From contig JALOPO010000128.1 of NCBI GenBank assembly GCA_025453855.1, forward strand, positions 1-6,753: 6,753 bases of DNA. The letters run 5' to 3'. Source of the stretch: Gemmatimonadaceae bacterium (GTDB lineage: Bacteria; Gemmatimonadota; Gemmatimonadetes; Gemmatimonadales; Gemmatimonadaceae). The notes beneath the pieces were generated by a model. That model saw only the letters and a list, made by a program, of their open reading frames with translations. It had not been told where the DNA came from and did no database searches. A program made the translations under genes and the position numbers. Positions 1 through 6,053 of the stretch are shown here, in pieces (the stretch's first letter is position 1; each line of letters opens with the position of its first letter).

Positions 1-644
1 TGGAAGCGGAGCCGCCCCGCATCGAGCAGCGCCACGTCGGTGCAGAGCGCATCCACCTCGTCCAGGTGATGCGAGCAGTAGACGAGCGTCGTCCCGCGCT
101 CGGCGATCTCGCGGATCGACGCCACGAGCTGCGCCCGCACCTCGGGATCGACCCCCGCGGTGGGCTCGTCGAGCAGGAGCAGCTCGGGCGCGCCGAGCAG
201 CCCGCCGGCGATGCTCAGCCGACGGCGCTGCCCGCCCGAGAGCGTCCCCGCGCGCTGCGACAGGAGCGAACCGAGCACCGTGACCTCCACCGCATCGCGG
301 ATGCGCCCCGCGCGCAGCGCACTCGGCACCTCGCGCATGGCGGCGAAGAAGGCGAGGTTCTCGGCCACGGTGAGCGTGGGATAGAACGCGTTCTCCTGCG
401 GGACGAAGGCGACCCGCTGCTGCGCCTCGCGCCGCCGCGTGGCGAGATCGAACCCCGCGATGCGCACCGTCCCCGCCGCCGGTGTGCGCAGCCCCGCGAG
501 GAGCGTGAGGAGCGTCGTCTTCCCCGAGCCGTTCACGCCGAGCAGCGCGAAGCGCGCCCCCGCGGCGACGGTGAACGAGACGCCGACGAGCGCGGGGACG
601 CGCTGCCCCGGATACCGGAACGAGACGTCCGCCAGTTCGATCAT
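1..644 (-). CDS. ABC transporter ATP-binding protein, partial (C-terminus beyond left edge)
   Basis: This is the nucleotide-binding subunit of an ABC transporter, which hydrolyses ATP on the cytoplasmic face to drive a membrane partner that is not in the window. The 214 codons present show every catalytic element in order: Walker A GVNGSGKT (residues 36-43), Q-loop Gln83 in VPQEN, signature LSGGQ (135-139), Walker B LLLLDEP (155-161, catalytic Glu160), D-loop around Asp166, and the switch His192 in SHH. The short Q-loop-to-signature distance and the GVDPE D-loop resemble DrrA/CcmA/ABC-2-type ATPases, usually exporters of about 230-310 residues, so a modest C-terminal part is missing. The ATG at 644 is chosen because the protein begins with a standard first strand (MIELADVSFRYPG). 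Only a weak G-rich stretch precedes it. It lies 34 bases after the methyltransferase stop on the same strand, so it may be the operon's last-but-one or last gene. Substrate unknown; pigment or lipid export is only inference. Confidence 0.93.
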   Translation of the reverse strand, partial: MIELADVSFRYPGQRVPALVGVSFTVAAGARFALLGVNGSGKTTLLTLLAGLRTPAAGTVRIAGFDLATRRREAQQRVAFVPQENAFYPTLTVAENLAFFAAMREVPSALRAGRIRDAVEVTVLGSLLSQRAGTLSGGQRRRLSIAGGLLGAPELLLLDEPTAGVDPEVRAQLVASIREIAERGTTLVYCSHHLDEVDALCTDVALLDAGRLRF

Positions 645-678
645 CGGCTGCCCCGCACGCGCCGCGCCCGCGTCGCGC

Positions 679-1776
679 TCAGGCGCGGCAGACGAGGAGC
701 GTCTGGCAGACGCCGAGCTGGTCGTGCTGCTCGTCCACCACCAGCCCCGCCCGCTCGACGAGCGCGATGAAGCGGTCGCTCTCGTACATGCGGCTGTTCC
801 CGTTCGCGATGGCGGTGAAGTAGAGCGACGTCATCTGCAGGCAGAAGGCCGAGACCTCGCGCTTCTGGCGGTCCCAGAACGGCTCCATGATGAAGACCGG
901 CGCCCCCACGGGGAGCGCGCGCCGCACCGTGCGCAGGATGTGCACGATCTCGTCTTCCGCGAAGCAGTCGAGGAACTGGCTCATCCACGCCGCGTCGTAG
1001 CCGCGCGGGAGCTCGACGGCAGGGTCGAGGAGGTTTGCCGGGTGCGCGGTCACGCGATCGCCGAGTCCCTCGGCGACGAGCGCGGCGTGCGTGGCGCGGG
1101 CCATCGCCGGGAGGTCGACGAGCCCCACGCGCGGCACCGCGTCGCGCGCGAGGCACTGGCGTGCAAAGCGGCCGGTGTTGCAGCCGATGTCGAGGATCGA
1201 GCGCGGCGCGTGGCGCGCGACGATGTCGAGCGCGAGCGGGAAGGCGTCGTCGGAGTAGAAGTGGTCAAAGCGGTCCCACGCGCCGCGCACGTCGGTGGGG
1301 AGCGTGGTCAGCCCCTCGTAGACCGTCGCCCAGTCGCCGAGCGTGTGCAGGCCCGCCGGCCGCCCCTCGCGCACCGCGGCCTCCAGGTCGAAGAGGCCTC
1401 GGTAGCAGACGTCGTGCGAGAAGTCGAGGTTCGCGATCGTCATGCGGTCGTGCAGCACGAACCAGCCGGTGCGCGTGAGCGTGTACGAACCGCCGTTGCG
1501 CACCAGCAGCCCGATGCCGAGCCCCGCCTCGAGGAGGACGCGCGCGCCGTAGTCGGCGAGTCCGGTGGCGGCGACGATCGTCGCCTCGCTCGCGCCGTCG
1601 GGGACGTCGCAGGCCGCGAGAATGCCCGTGCGGCGGAGCGCGACGGTGGCCTGGAAGACGAACGGCGCGAAGGCGATGCGCTGCGCCTCGACGATCGCGT
1701 CGGCGGCGCGCAGCCGGTCGACGGCGAACTCCGGGGGGCGCGTGGCGGCGCTGGAGACGGGCGTGGCGCGGCTCAT
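679..1776 (-). CDS. Class I SAM-dependent methyltransferase of the aryl polyene/flexirubin cluster type
   Basis: A 365-residue methyltransferase. The N-terminal ~110 residues form a helical, winged-helix-like dimerisation region (AFAPFVFQATVALRRTGIL at 36-53), as in small-molecule methyltransferases. The Rossmann domain follows: motif I ILDIGCNTG (194-202) binds S-adenosylmethionine, Asp221 in VDLP ends strand 2 and should bind the ribose hydroxyls, and WMSQFLDCF (264-272) lies around motif IV. Conserved blocks such as NLDFSHDVCYRGLFDLEA (116-133) and EPFWDRQ (298-304) are what I remember from the methyltransferase of aryl polyene and flexirubin clusters, but I could not align it. Its likely job is methylating the aromatic head group (C- or O-methylation is not decided by the sequence). 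The ATG at 1776 overlaps the upstream ketosynthase stop by four bases (ATGA), so translation is probably coupled; no separate ribosome binding site is evident. The stop is at 679-681. Confidence 0.93.
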   Translation of the reverse strand: MSRATPVSSAATRPPEFAVDRLRAADAIVEAQRIAFAPFVFQATVALRRTGILAACDVPDGASEATIVAATGLADYGARVLLEAGLGIGLLVRNGGSYTLTRTGWFVLHDRMTIANLDFSHDVCYRGLFDLEAAVREGRPAGLHTLGDWATVYEGLTTLPTDVRGAWDRFDHFYSDDAFPLALDIVARHAPRSILDIGCNTGRFARQCLARDAVPRVGLVDLPAMARATHAALVAEGLGDRVTAHPANLLDPAVELPRGYDAAWMSQFLDCFAEDEIVHILRTVRRALPVGAPVFIMEPFWDRQKREVSAFCLQMTSLYFTAIANGNSRMYESDRFIALVERAGLVVDEQHDQLGVCQTLLVCRA

Positions 1777-2999
1777 GCGCGGCGGAAGACGAGCGACGTG
1801 TTGATGCCGCCGAACGCGAAGTTGTTGCTCATCACGTACTCGGTCTCGATCGCGCGCCCGTCGTGCATGAGGTAGTCGAGCGCGCCGCAGCGCGGGTCGA
1901 CCTGCTCCAGGTTGACCGTCGGCGCGAACCACCCGGTGCGCATCATCTCGATCGACATCCACGCCTCGAGCGCGCCGCAGGCGCCGAGCGTGTGCCCCAT
2001 GTAGCTCTTGAGCGTGCTGATCGGCATCCGCTCGCCGAAGACGGCGTGCGTGGCCTGCGTCTCGGCGACGTCGCCCTGGTCGGTGGCGGTGCCGTGCGCG
2101 TTCACGTAGCCCACCGCATCGGCCGGGAGCTCGGCATCGGCGAGCGCGAGGCGCATCGCCTGCCGCATCATCTCGGTGTTGGGCGCGGTGATGTGCGTGC
2201 CGTCGGAGTTGGTGCCGAAGCCGACCAGCTCCGCGTGGATCCGCGCGCCGCGCGCGAGCGCGTGCTCGCGCTCCTCGAGGATGAAGACGCCCGCCCCCTC
2301 GCCGAGCACGAGGCCGTCGCGCTCGGTGTCGAAGGGGCGCGGCGTGGCGGCGGGGAGGTCGTTGCGCACGCTGGTGGCGTAGAGCGTGTCGAAGACCGCG
2401 GCCTGCGTGACGTCGAGCTCCTCGGCGCCACCGCAGACCATCGCGTCCTGCGCCCCGCTGCGGATCGCCTCGTAGGCGAAGCCGATCCCCTGGCTTCCCG
2501 ACGTGCAGGCGCTCGACGTGGGGATCACGCGCCCGGTGAGCCCCAGGTGCACGCCGATGTTCACCGGCGCGGTGTGGCTCATCATCTTGAGGTACGTGGT
2601 GGCGGTGATGCCGGCCGTCTTCTTCTCGATCAGCATGCGCGCGAACTCCGCCAGCGCGAGCTGGGTGCCCGACGACGAGCCGAAGGCGACGCCCACGCGC
2701 CCGCTCCTGAGCCACGGATCGCCGAGCAGCCCCGCGTCGGCGAGCGCCCACTCGGCCGCCAGCGTCGCCATGAGCGCCACGCGCCCCATGCTGCGCGTCG
2801 TCTTGCGATCGAAGTGCGGCGGGAGCTCGAAGCTCGCCGCCGGCGCCGCGAGCGAGGTGTTCAGGCCGTCGTACTCCTGCCACTCGGGGAGCACCTGCAC
2901 CACGTTGCGCATCGCGCGCAGCGAGGCGAGCACCGTGCGCCAGTCGTTGCCGAGCGGGCTGATCGCGCCCACGCCGGTCACCACCACGCGCCGTCTCAC
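1773..2999 (-). CDS. apeR: Beta-ketoacyl-ACP synthase, FabF/KAS II type (ApeR-like)
   Basis: A 408-residue ketosynthase catalysing decarboxylative Claisen condensation of malonyl-ACP with an acyl-ACP. It starts VRRRVVVTGVGAISPLGNDW, the normal KAS II N-terminus. The full catalytic triad is visible: nucleophile Cys165 in SSACTSG, His302 in NAHGTATDQGD, His336 in YMGHTLGACGALE, with the conserved Lys331 just before. The C-terminal gate NNFAFGGINTS lies at 392-402. Length and motifs match FabF, so this is an active condensing enzyme rather than a chain-length factor. Position directly after a FabG-type reductase in a KS-DH-KR-KS row is the reason for the ApeR-like call; an active-site-based distinction from ordinary FabF is not possible here. 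The GTG start at 2999 overlaps the reductase stop (GTGA), and the stop overlaps the methyltransferase ATG (ATGA), so it sits in the middle of the coupled operon. Confidence 0.95.
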   Translation of the reverse strand: MRRRVVVTGVGAISPLGNDWRTVLASLRAMRNVVQVLPEWQEYDGLNTSLAAPAASFELPPHFDRKTTRSMGRVALMATLAAEWALADAGLLGDPWLRSGRVGVAFGSSSGTQLALAEFARMLIEKKTAGITATTYLKMMSHTAPVNIGVHLGLTGRVIPTSSACTSGSQGIGFAYEAIRSGAQDAMVCGGAEELDVTQAAVFDTLYATSVRNDLPAATPRPFDTERDGLVLGEGAGVFILEEREHALARGARIHAELVGFGTNSDGTHITAPNTEMMRQAMRLALADAELPADAVGYVNAHGTATDQGDVAETQATHAVFGERMPISTLKSYMGHTLGACGALEAWMSIEMMRTGWFAPTVNLEQVDPRCGALDYLMHDGRAIETEYVMSNNFAFGGINTSLVFRRA

Positions 3000-3721
3000 G
3001 AGAGGCCCCCGTCGACGCCGATCACCTGGCGCGTGATGTACGAGGCATCGGGCGAGACGAGGAAGCTCACCGTCGCCGCCACCTCGTCGGCGGTGCCGAT
3101 GCGCCTGAGCGGCACGTGGGGGAGGAGCTGCTCGGTGGGGACGTTGGCCGTCATGTCGGTGGCGATGAGTCCGGGGGCGACGCAGTTCACCGTGATCTGC
3201 CTGGACGCCAACTCGAGGGCGAGCGCCTTCGTGGCGCCGATGAGCGCCGCCTTGGCCGCGCTGTAGTTCACCTGCCCGCGGTTGCCGAGGACGCCGGCGA
3301 CGCTCGAGATGACGACGATGCGCCCCGGCGCGCGCCTGCGCGCCATGGGCATCACCAGCGGATGCACGACGTTGTAGAAGCCGCCGAGGTTGGTGTCGAG
3401 CACGTCGTCCCACTCCTCGCCGGTCATGGCCGGAAAGACGTTGTCGCGCGTGATGCCGGCGTTGCAGACGACGCCGTACGGCGCGCCGTGCGCCTCGACG
3501 TCGGCGCCGAGCGTCGCGGCGGCGGCGGTGCGGTCGCGCACGTCGAAGCAGAGCGTGCGCGTGCTCCGCCCCAGCGTCGCGAGCTCGGCTTCGAGCGAGG
3601 CGATGTCGTCGCGGCGCTCGCGGCAGTGGAGCACGAGGTCGTGGCCGTCGCGCGCCAGGCGACGTGCGATCGCGCGACCGATGCCGCGGTTGGCGCCGGT
3701 GACGAGCACCGCGCCGCTCAC
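2996..3721 (-). CDS. fabG: 3-oxoacyl-ACP reductase, FabG-type SDR (ApeQ-like)
   Basis: A 241-residue short-chain dehydrogenase/reductase that reduces 3-ketoacyl-ACP to 3-hydroxyacyl-ACP with NADPH. The cofactor-binding motif TGANRGIG lies at 8-15, the NAG structural motif at 87-89, and the catalytic set Asn111, Ser140, Tyr153 and Lys157 (YSAAK) has the Ser-Tyr spacing of 13 seen in E. coli FabG. PG near 183-184 and the C-terminal GVDGG (235-239) are also typical. Arg12 after the glycine motif is in keeping with an NADPH preference. The GTG at 3721 is chosen because it overlaps the dehydratase stop (GTGA), gives the standard SDR N-terminus (VSGAVLVTGANRG), and has a good Shine-Dalgarno sequence upstream. 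Neighbours make it the ketoreductase of polyene chain extension (ApeQ position) rather than the housekeeping FabG. With no enoyl reductase in the row, its products would be dehydrated and left unsaturated. Confidence 0.95.
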   Translation of the reverse strand: MSGAVLVTGANRGIGRAIARRLARDGHDLVLHCRERRDDIASLEAELATLGRSTRTLCFDVRDRTAAAATLGADVEAHGAPYGVVCNAGITRDNVFPAMTGEEWDDVLDTNLGGFYNVVHPLVMPMARRRAPGRIVVISSVAGVLGNRGQVNYSAAKAALIGATKALALELASRQITVNCVAPGLIATDMTANVPTEQLLPHVPLRRIGTADEVAATVSFLVSPDASYITRQVIGVDGGLS

Positions 3722-4182
3722 GAACCGGTCTCCTGCAGGAAGCGCTGCACGTCGTCGGGCTGGAAGACGGAAAGCGTGGCGGTGGCGCGGAAGCCGTCGT
3801 CGCCGGTCACCGTGCCGTCGAACGACCCGAGGCCGCTCGGATCCTGCAGCTGCCGCACGACGGTGACGGTGAGCGTCGTCCCCACCGCGATGCGCTCCGG
3901 CGTGAAGACGAGTGCGCGGGTGCCGAGCAGGAAGCCGACCTTGGGCGGCCCGCCCTGCGCGTGCGCATCGACGCCCGCGTACGCCGCCACCGCCTGCGCC
4001 ATGTACTCGATCGCCACCCAGCCGCCGATCGCGCCGTCGTGCGCGAGCGGCGAATCGGCGCGCACCGTGCCGATGGCGGTGACGGTACCGTCGGCGGCGT
4101 GCGTGACGCGATCGAGGAGCGACATGCGCGCGCGATGCGGCACGAGCTGCTCGATGGGCGGGAGCATCTCGTGCGTGGTCAC
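3718..4182 (-). CDS. apeP: Hotdog-fold 3-hydroxyacyl-ACP dehydratase (ApeP-like)
   Basis: A 154-residue single-hotdog protein expected to dehydrate 3-hydroxyacyl-ACP to the trans-2-enoyl-ACP, building the conjugated double bonds. The N-terminal block LVPHRARMSLLDRV (13-26) is typical of ApeP/FabZ-like dehydratases. The central helix begins AIEYMAQAVAAYAG (57-70), with Glu59 and Gln63 in the positions of FabZ Glu/FabA Asp and the Gln four residues later. VGFLLGTRALVF (82-93) and the final strand FRATATLSVFQ (131-141) complete the fold. His48 in PLAHDGAIGG is the likely catalytic histidine, but it is 11 residues before Glu59 rather than the 14 seen in FabA/FabZ, so the active-site loop differs. 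The GTG at 4182 overlaps the upstream ketosynthase stop (GTGA). Length fits the family. It sits between a KS and a KR, as apeP does. Function assigned by family and context, not by proof of activity. Confidence 0.9.
   Translation of the reverse strand: MTTHEMLPPIEQLVPHRARMSLLDRVTHAADGTVTAIGTVRADSPLAHDGAIGGWVAIEYMAQAVAAYAGVDAHAQGGPPKVGFLLGTRALVFTPERIAVGTTLTVTVVRQLQDPSGLGSFDGTVTGDDGFRATATLSVFQPDDVQRFLQETGS
3729..3734 (-). promoter_or_regulatory. Ribosome binding site of the FabG-type reductase
   Basis: On the minus strand AGGAGA is followed by seven bases and then the GTG start at 3721-3719. It is the clearest Shine-Dalgarno sequence in the window. It lies inside the last codons of the dehydratase (the Gln-Glu-Thr codons) and supports the GTG as the true start despite the 4-base overlap. 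It suggests that the reductase can be initiated independently as well as by coupling. Confidence 0.65.
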
Positions 4183-5375
4183 GCGAGCGCCCCGTCGCGG
4201 GCGAGCACCACCGCCGCATTCGCACCGCCGAAGGCGAACGAGGTCGAGACGGTCACGCGCGGTGGATGGCCGAGCGTCTCGCCCGCGCGCACGAGGCGCA
4301 CCGGCGGGAGCTCGGGATCGGCGACGCCGTCCCAGCCGTGCGGCGGGAGCGCGCCGTGCGCGTTGTCGTCCTGCATCGCCAGCCAGCAGAAGGCGGTCTC
4401 GATCGCCCCCGCGGCGCCGAGCGCGTGCCCGGTGGCGGCCTTGGTCCCGCTCGCGGGCACGCCGTCGCCGAAGAGGGCGTGCATCACCGCCCCCTCCATG
4501 CTGTCGTTGGCGCGCGTCCCGGTGGCGTGCATGTTCACGTAGTCGACGTCGTGCGGCGCCACGCCCGCTCGCGCGAGCGCGGCGGTGAGCGCGGCATGCG
4601 CGCCGCGCCCGCTGGGATCGGGGGCGCTGAAGTGATGCCCGTCGCTCGACTCGCCCCACCCCGCGAGGCGCACCGTGGCCGGCTCGCGCGTCATGAGGAA
4701 GAGCGCCGCCGCCTCGCCGATGTTGATCCCGCCGCGATTGGCCGAGAAGGGCGTCGTGCGCGCCGTGCTCACCAGGCCGAGCGCCGAAAAGCCGGCGACG
4801 GTGAAGGCGCAGAGCGAGTCGACGCCGCCGGTGATCACCGCGTCGGCGAGACCGGCGTTGAGCAGGCGCGCCGCCGCCGCCATCGCCTTGGGGCCGCTCG
4901 CGCAGGCGCTCGAGTGCACGTAGGCCGGGCCGCGCGTGCCGTACCGGTATGCGAGGAAGTGCGCGAGCGAACCGATCTCCTGCTGCGCGAGGTCGAAGTG
5001 CGCGGGGAGCGCGCCCCCGCGCGCATGCGCGCCGAGCGCCACCTCGCTCTCGCCGATCCCCGACGTGCTCGTGCCGACGATGATCGCCACGCGCGCGGCA
5101 CCATGGCGCGCGATCGCCTCGTGCACCGGCGCCTCGAGCTGCGCACCGGCGAGCCAGGCGAGCTGGTTGTTGCGGCTGCGGAAGGCGATCGGCCAGTCGT
5201 GCGCATCGGGGAGCGCCTCGCGCACCACGCCCAGCGGGAGCGGTGCGGCACCGGCGAAGTCGGTGGTCGGCGTCACGCCGCTCTCGCCGGCGAGGAGGCG
5301 CCGCCGCACCGTCGCCGCGTCGGCGCCGAGCGCGCACGCCACGCCGGCGGCGTGCAGGAAGAGCGCGGCGCTCAT
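4179..5375 (-). CDS. apeO: Beta-ketoacyl-ACP synthase (ApeO-like)
   Basis: A 398-residue condensing enzyme, clearly divergent from the second ketosynthase of the operon. The catalytic residues are complete: Cys158 in SSACASG, His283 in NMHATGT, Lys312 and His317 in TKAATGHALGAAG, and the C-terminal STSFAFGGANA (377-387). The N-terminus MSAALFLHAAGVACALG is a slightly shortened form of the usual KS start, as I recall for the APE-cluster ketosynthases next to a DUF3261 gene. Studies of the APE pathway describe ApeO working as a heterodimer with a chain-length-factor-like partner, ApeC (from memory); no such partner is encoded here. The ATG at 5375 overlaps the DUF3261 stop by four bases (ATGA), with a GGAG just upstream but close to the start. 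Its own stop overlaps the dehydratase GTG. It probably performs iterative elongation of the aryl polyene chain. An alternative reading is a generic FabB/FabF paralogue. Confidence 0.94.
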   Translation of the reverse strand: MSAALFLHAAGVACALGADAATVRRRLLAGESGVTPTTDFAGAAPLPLGVVREALPDAHDWPIAFRSRNNQLAWLAGAQLEAPVHEAIARHGAARVAIIVGTSTSGIGESEVALGAHARGGALPAHFDLAQQEIGSLAHFLAYRYGTRGPAYVHSSACASGPKAMAAAARLLNAGLADAVITGGVDSLCAFTVAGFSALGLVSTARTTPFSANRGGINIGEAAALFLMTREPATVRLAGWGESSDGHHFSAPDPSGRGAHAALTAALARAGVAPHDVDYVNMHATGTRANDSMEGAVMHALFGDGVPASGTKAATGHALGAAGAIETAFCWLAMQDDNAHGALPPHGWDGVADPELPPVRLVRAGETLGHPPRVTVSTSFAFGGANAAVVLARDGALA

Positions 5376-5926
5376 CGCTCCGCCACCGGCGTGATGGTGA
5401 GCGTGTACGCGAACGGATGGTTGCGGAGCACCAGCACGTTGCGCCACGCCGGCGCACCCGCGAAGCGGATCGTCGTCACCGGCGTGGCGTCGTGCAGGAG
5501 GACGCGCTCGTCGCTGCCCTCCACCAGCGTCCACCCCGCCGGCAGCGCCGCACGCACCGACTCGGCCGGCCAGAGCGCGAGCTGCATGTCGGCGAGGATG
5601 TCGCGCCCCTGCACCGCCGACGGCAGGAAGGGGGAGCGCTGCTCGTCGAGCGTGGCGCCGTCATAGCGCAGCGTGAAGAGGCGCTGGCCGTAGCCGAGGG
5701 CGACGAGCGTGAGCCGGCGCGGGTCGATCTCGAGGAGCGCCTCGAGCGTCACGTCGCGATCGCCGCGCTGCACGCGCACCTGCTGGCGCAGCGAGACCGA
5801 TTCGGGGAAGGCCGCCGGCGCCAGCGCCAGCGCCCGGTCCCGCGACGAGCAGTGCGTTCTGGCGGACAGGAGCGAGGAGCAACGGCGACACGGCTTGGAG
5901 AAACGTGGGTCGGGCGCGACGAGCAA
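5372..5926 (-). CDS. DUF3261 family protein, probable outer-membrane lipoprotein (ApeN-like), N-terminus uncertain
   Basis: The C-terminal ~160 residues match what I know of DUF3261 proteins, which accompany aryl polyene/xanthomonadin genes: ESVSLRQQVRVQRG, a VTLEALLEIDPRRLTLVALGYGQRL stretch (two family-typical strands), FTLRYDG, LADMQLALWPAESVRAALPAGW, and a terminal strand LRNHPFAYTLTI. DUF3261 proteins are small envelope lipoproteins proposed to help move or anchor the pigment; the exact role is unknown. A cysteine followed by SSRDRALALAPAAFP (codon 5851-5849) sits where the lipidated Cys would be, but the preceding residues SLLSARTH are not a clean lipobox and the hydrophobic core is very short. 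The TTG at 5926 is used because it leaves 25 residues before that Cys; a GTG at 6010 is possible but falls inside an inverted repeat. No Shine-Dalgarno supports either start. It is the first gene of the operon, and its stop overlaps the ketosynthase ATG. Confidence 0.75.
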   Translation of the reverse strand: MLVAPDPRFSKPCRRCSSLLSARTHCSSRDRALALAPAAFPESVSLRQQVRVQRGDRDVTLEALLEIDPRRLTLVALGYGQRLFTLRYDGATLDEQRSPFLPSAVQGRDILADMQLALWPAESVRAALPAGWTLVEGSDERVLLHDATPVTTIRFAGAPAWRNVLVLRNHPFAYTLTITPVAER

Positions 5927-6000
5927 AGGTGCATCGGGCGAGCCCCGAGCGGTATCGTGTCGCGGCCGCCCGCTTCCGGTGGACAACGGATCGCGCGCCG

Positions 6001-6030
6001 CCCGGCGCACATGCGGATTCGTGCGCCGGG
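6001..6030. repeat. Perfect 10-base inverted repeat with 10-base spacer (candidate operator or hairpin)
   Basis: The left arm CCCGGCGCAC (6001-6010) is the exact reverse complement of the right arm GTGCGCCGGG (6021-6030), and the spacer ATGCGGATTC (6011-6020) is unpaired. The centre-to-centre distance of 20 bases is about two helical turns, which suits a dimeric regulator bound on one face of the DNA. It sits 35 bases before the deacetylase ATG, just upstream of where a -35 element would lie if the 6054-6059 hexamer is a -10 box. There is no T-run on either side, so it is not a standard intrinsic terminator. As RNA it could also form a stem-loop. The regulator is unknown. Confidence 0.6.
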
Positions 6031-6053
6031 ACTGCTCACCGCGCAGGCGGCGC

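Noticed and set aside
661..689. Inverted repeat GCCGCGCC (661-668) and GGCGCGGC (682-689) straddling the methyltransferase stop, considered as a terminator before the ABC gene
   Set aside because: The arms are only 8 bases of pure G/C with a 13-base loop, and no T-run follows on the minus strand. Such repeats are common by chance at this composition.
439..1875. A 478-codon plus-strand open frame antisense to the methyltransferase
   Set aside because: It is rich in Arg, Ala, Glu, Val and His with no recognisable domain, and lies opposite a clear methyltransferase. Long antisense frames are expected at this GC content because stop codons are rare.
1773..2999. Housekeeping fatty-acid operon (fabF/fabG/fabZ) as the explanation for the cluster
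   Set aside because: The dehydratase is not FabZ-like in its His-loop, there is no acpP, fabD or fabH, and a DUF3261 gene and an APE-type methyltransferase are in the same coupled operon. These point to pigment-type synthesis, though this needs the neighbouring sequence to be certain.
1863..5666. Further plus-strand open frames (about 1863-3266, 3116-4588 and 4266-5666) opposite the KS, KR, DH and KS genes
   Set aside because: All are low-complexity Arg/Ala/His/Glu/Val-type translations opposite genes with complete catalytic motifs. No start-site signals or family features support them.
5661..5891. GTG at 5891 opening a Leu/Ala-rich frame (VSPLLLAP...) as a separate small protein
   Set aside because: Beyond its first ~20 codons it runs out of frame through the DUF3261 domain and becomes Arg/Ala-rich shadow sequence. 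It is kept only as possible evidence of an indel in the DUF3261 N-terminus.
5952..5986. TTGTCC and CGATAC on the minus strand as a sigma-70 promoter for the operon
   Set aside because: The spacing is 23 bases, outside the usable 16-19 range, and the matches are partial.
6008..6010. GTG at 6010 as the start of the DUF3261 gene
   Set aside because: It lies within the left arm of the inverted repeat, has no ribosome binding site, would add 28 residues with no signal-peptide character, and extends into AT-richer intergenic-like DNA. It is not excluded, only less favoured.
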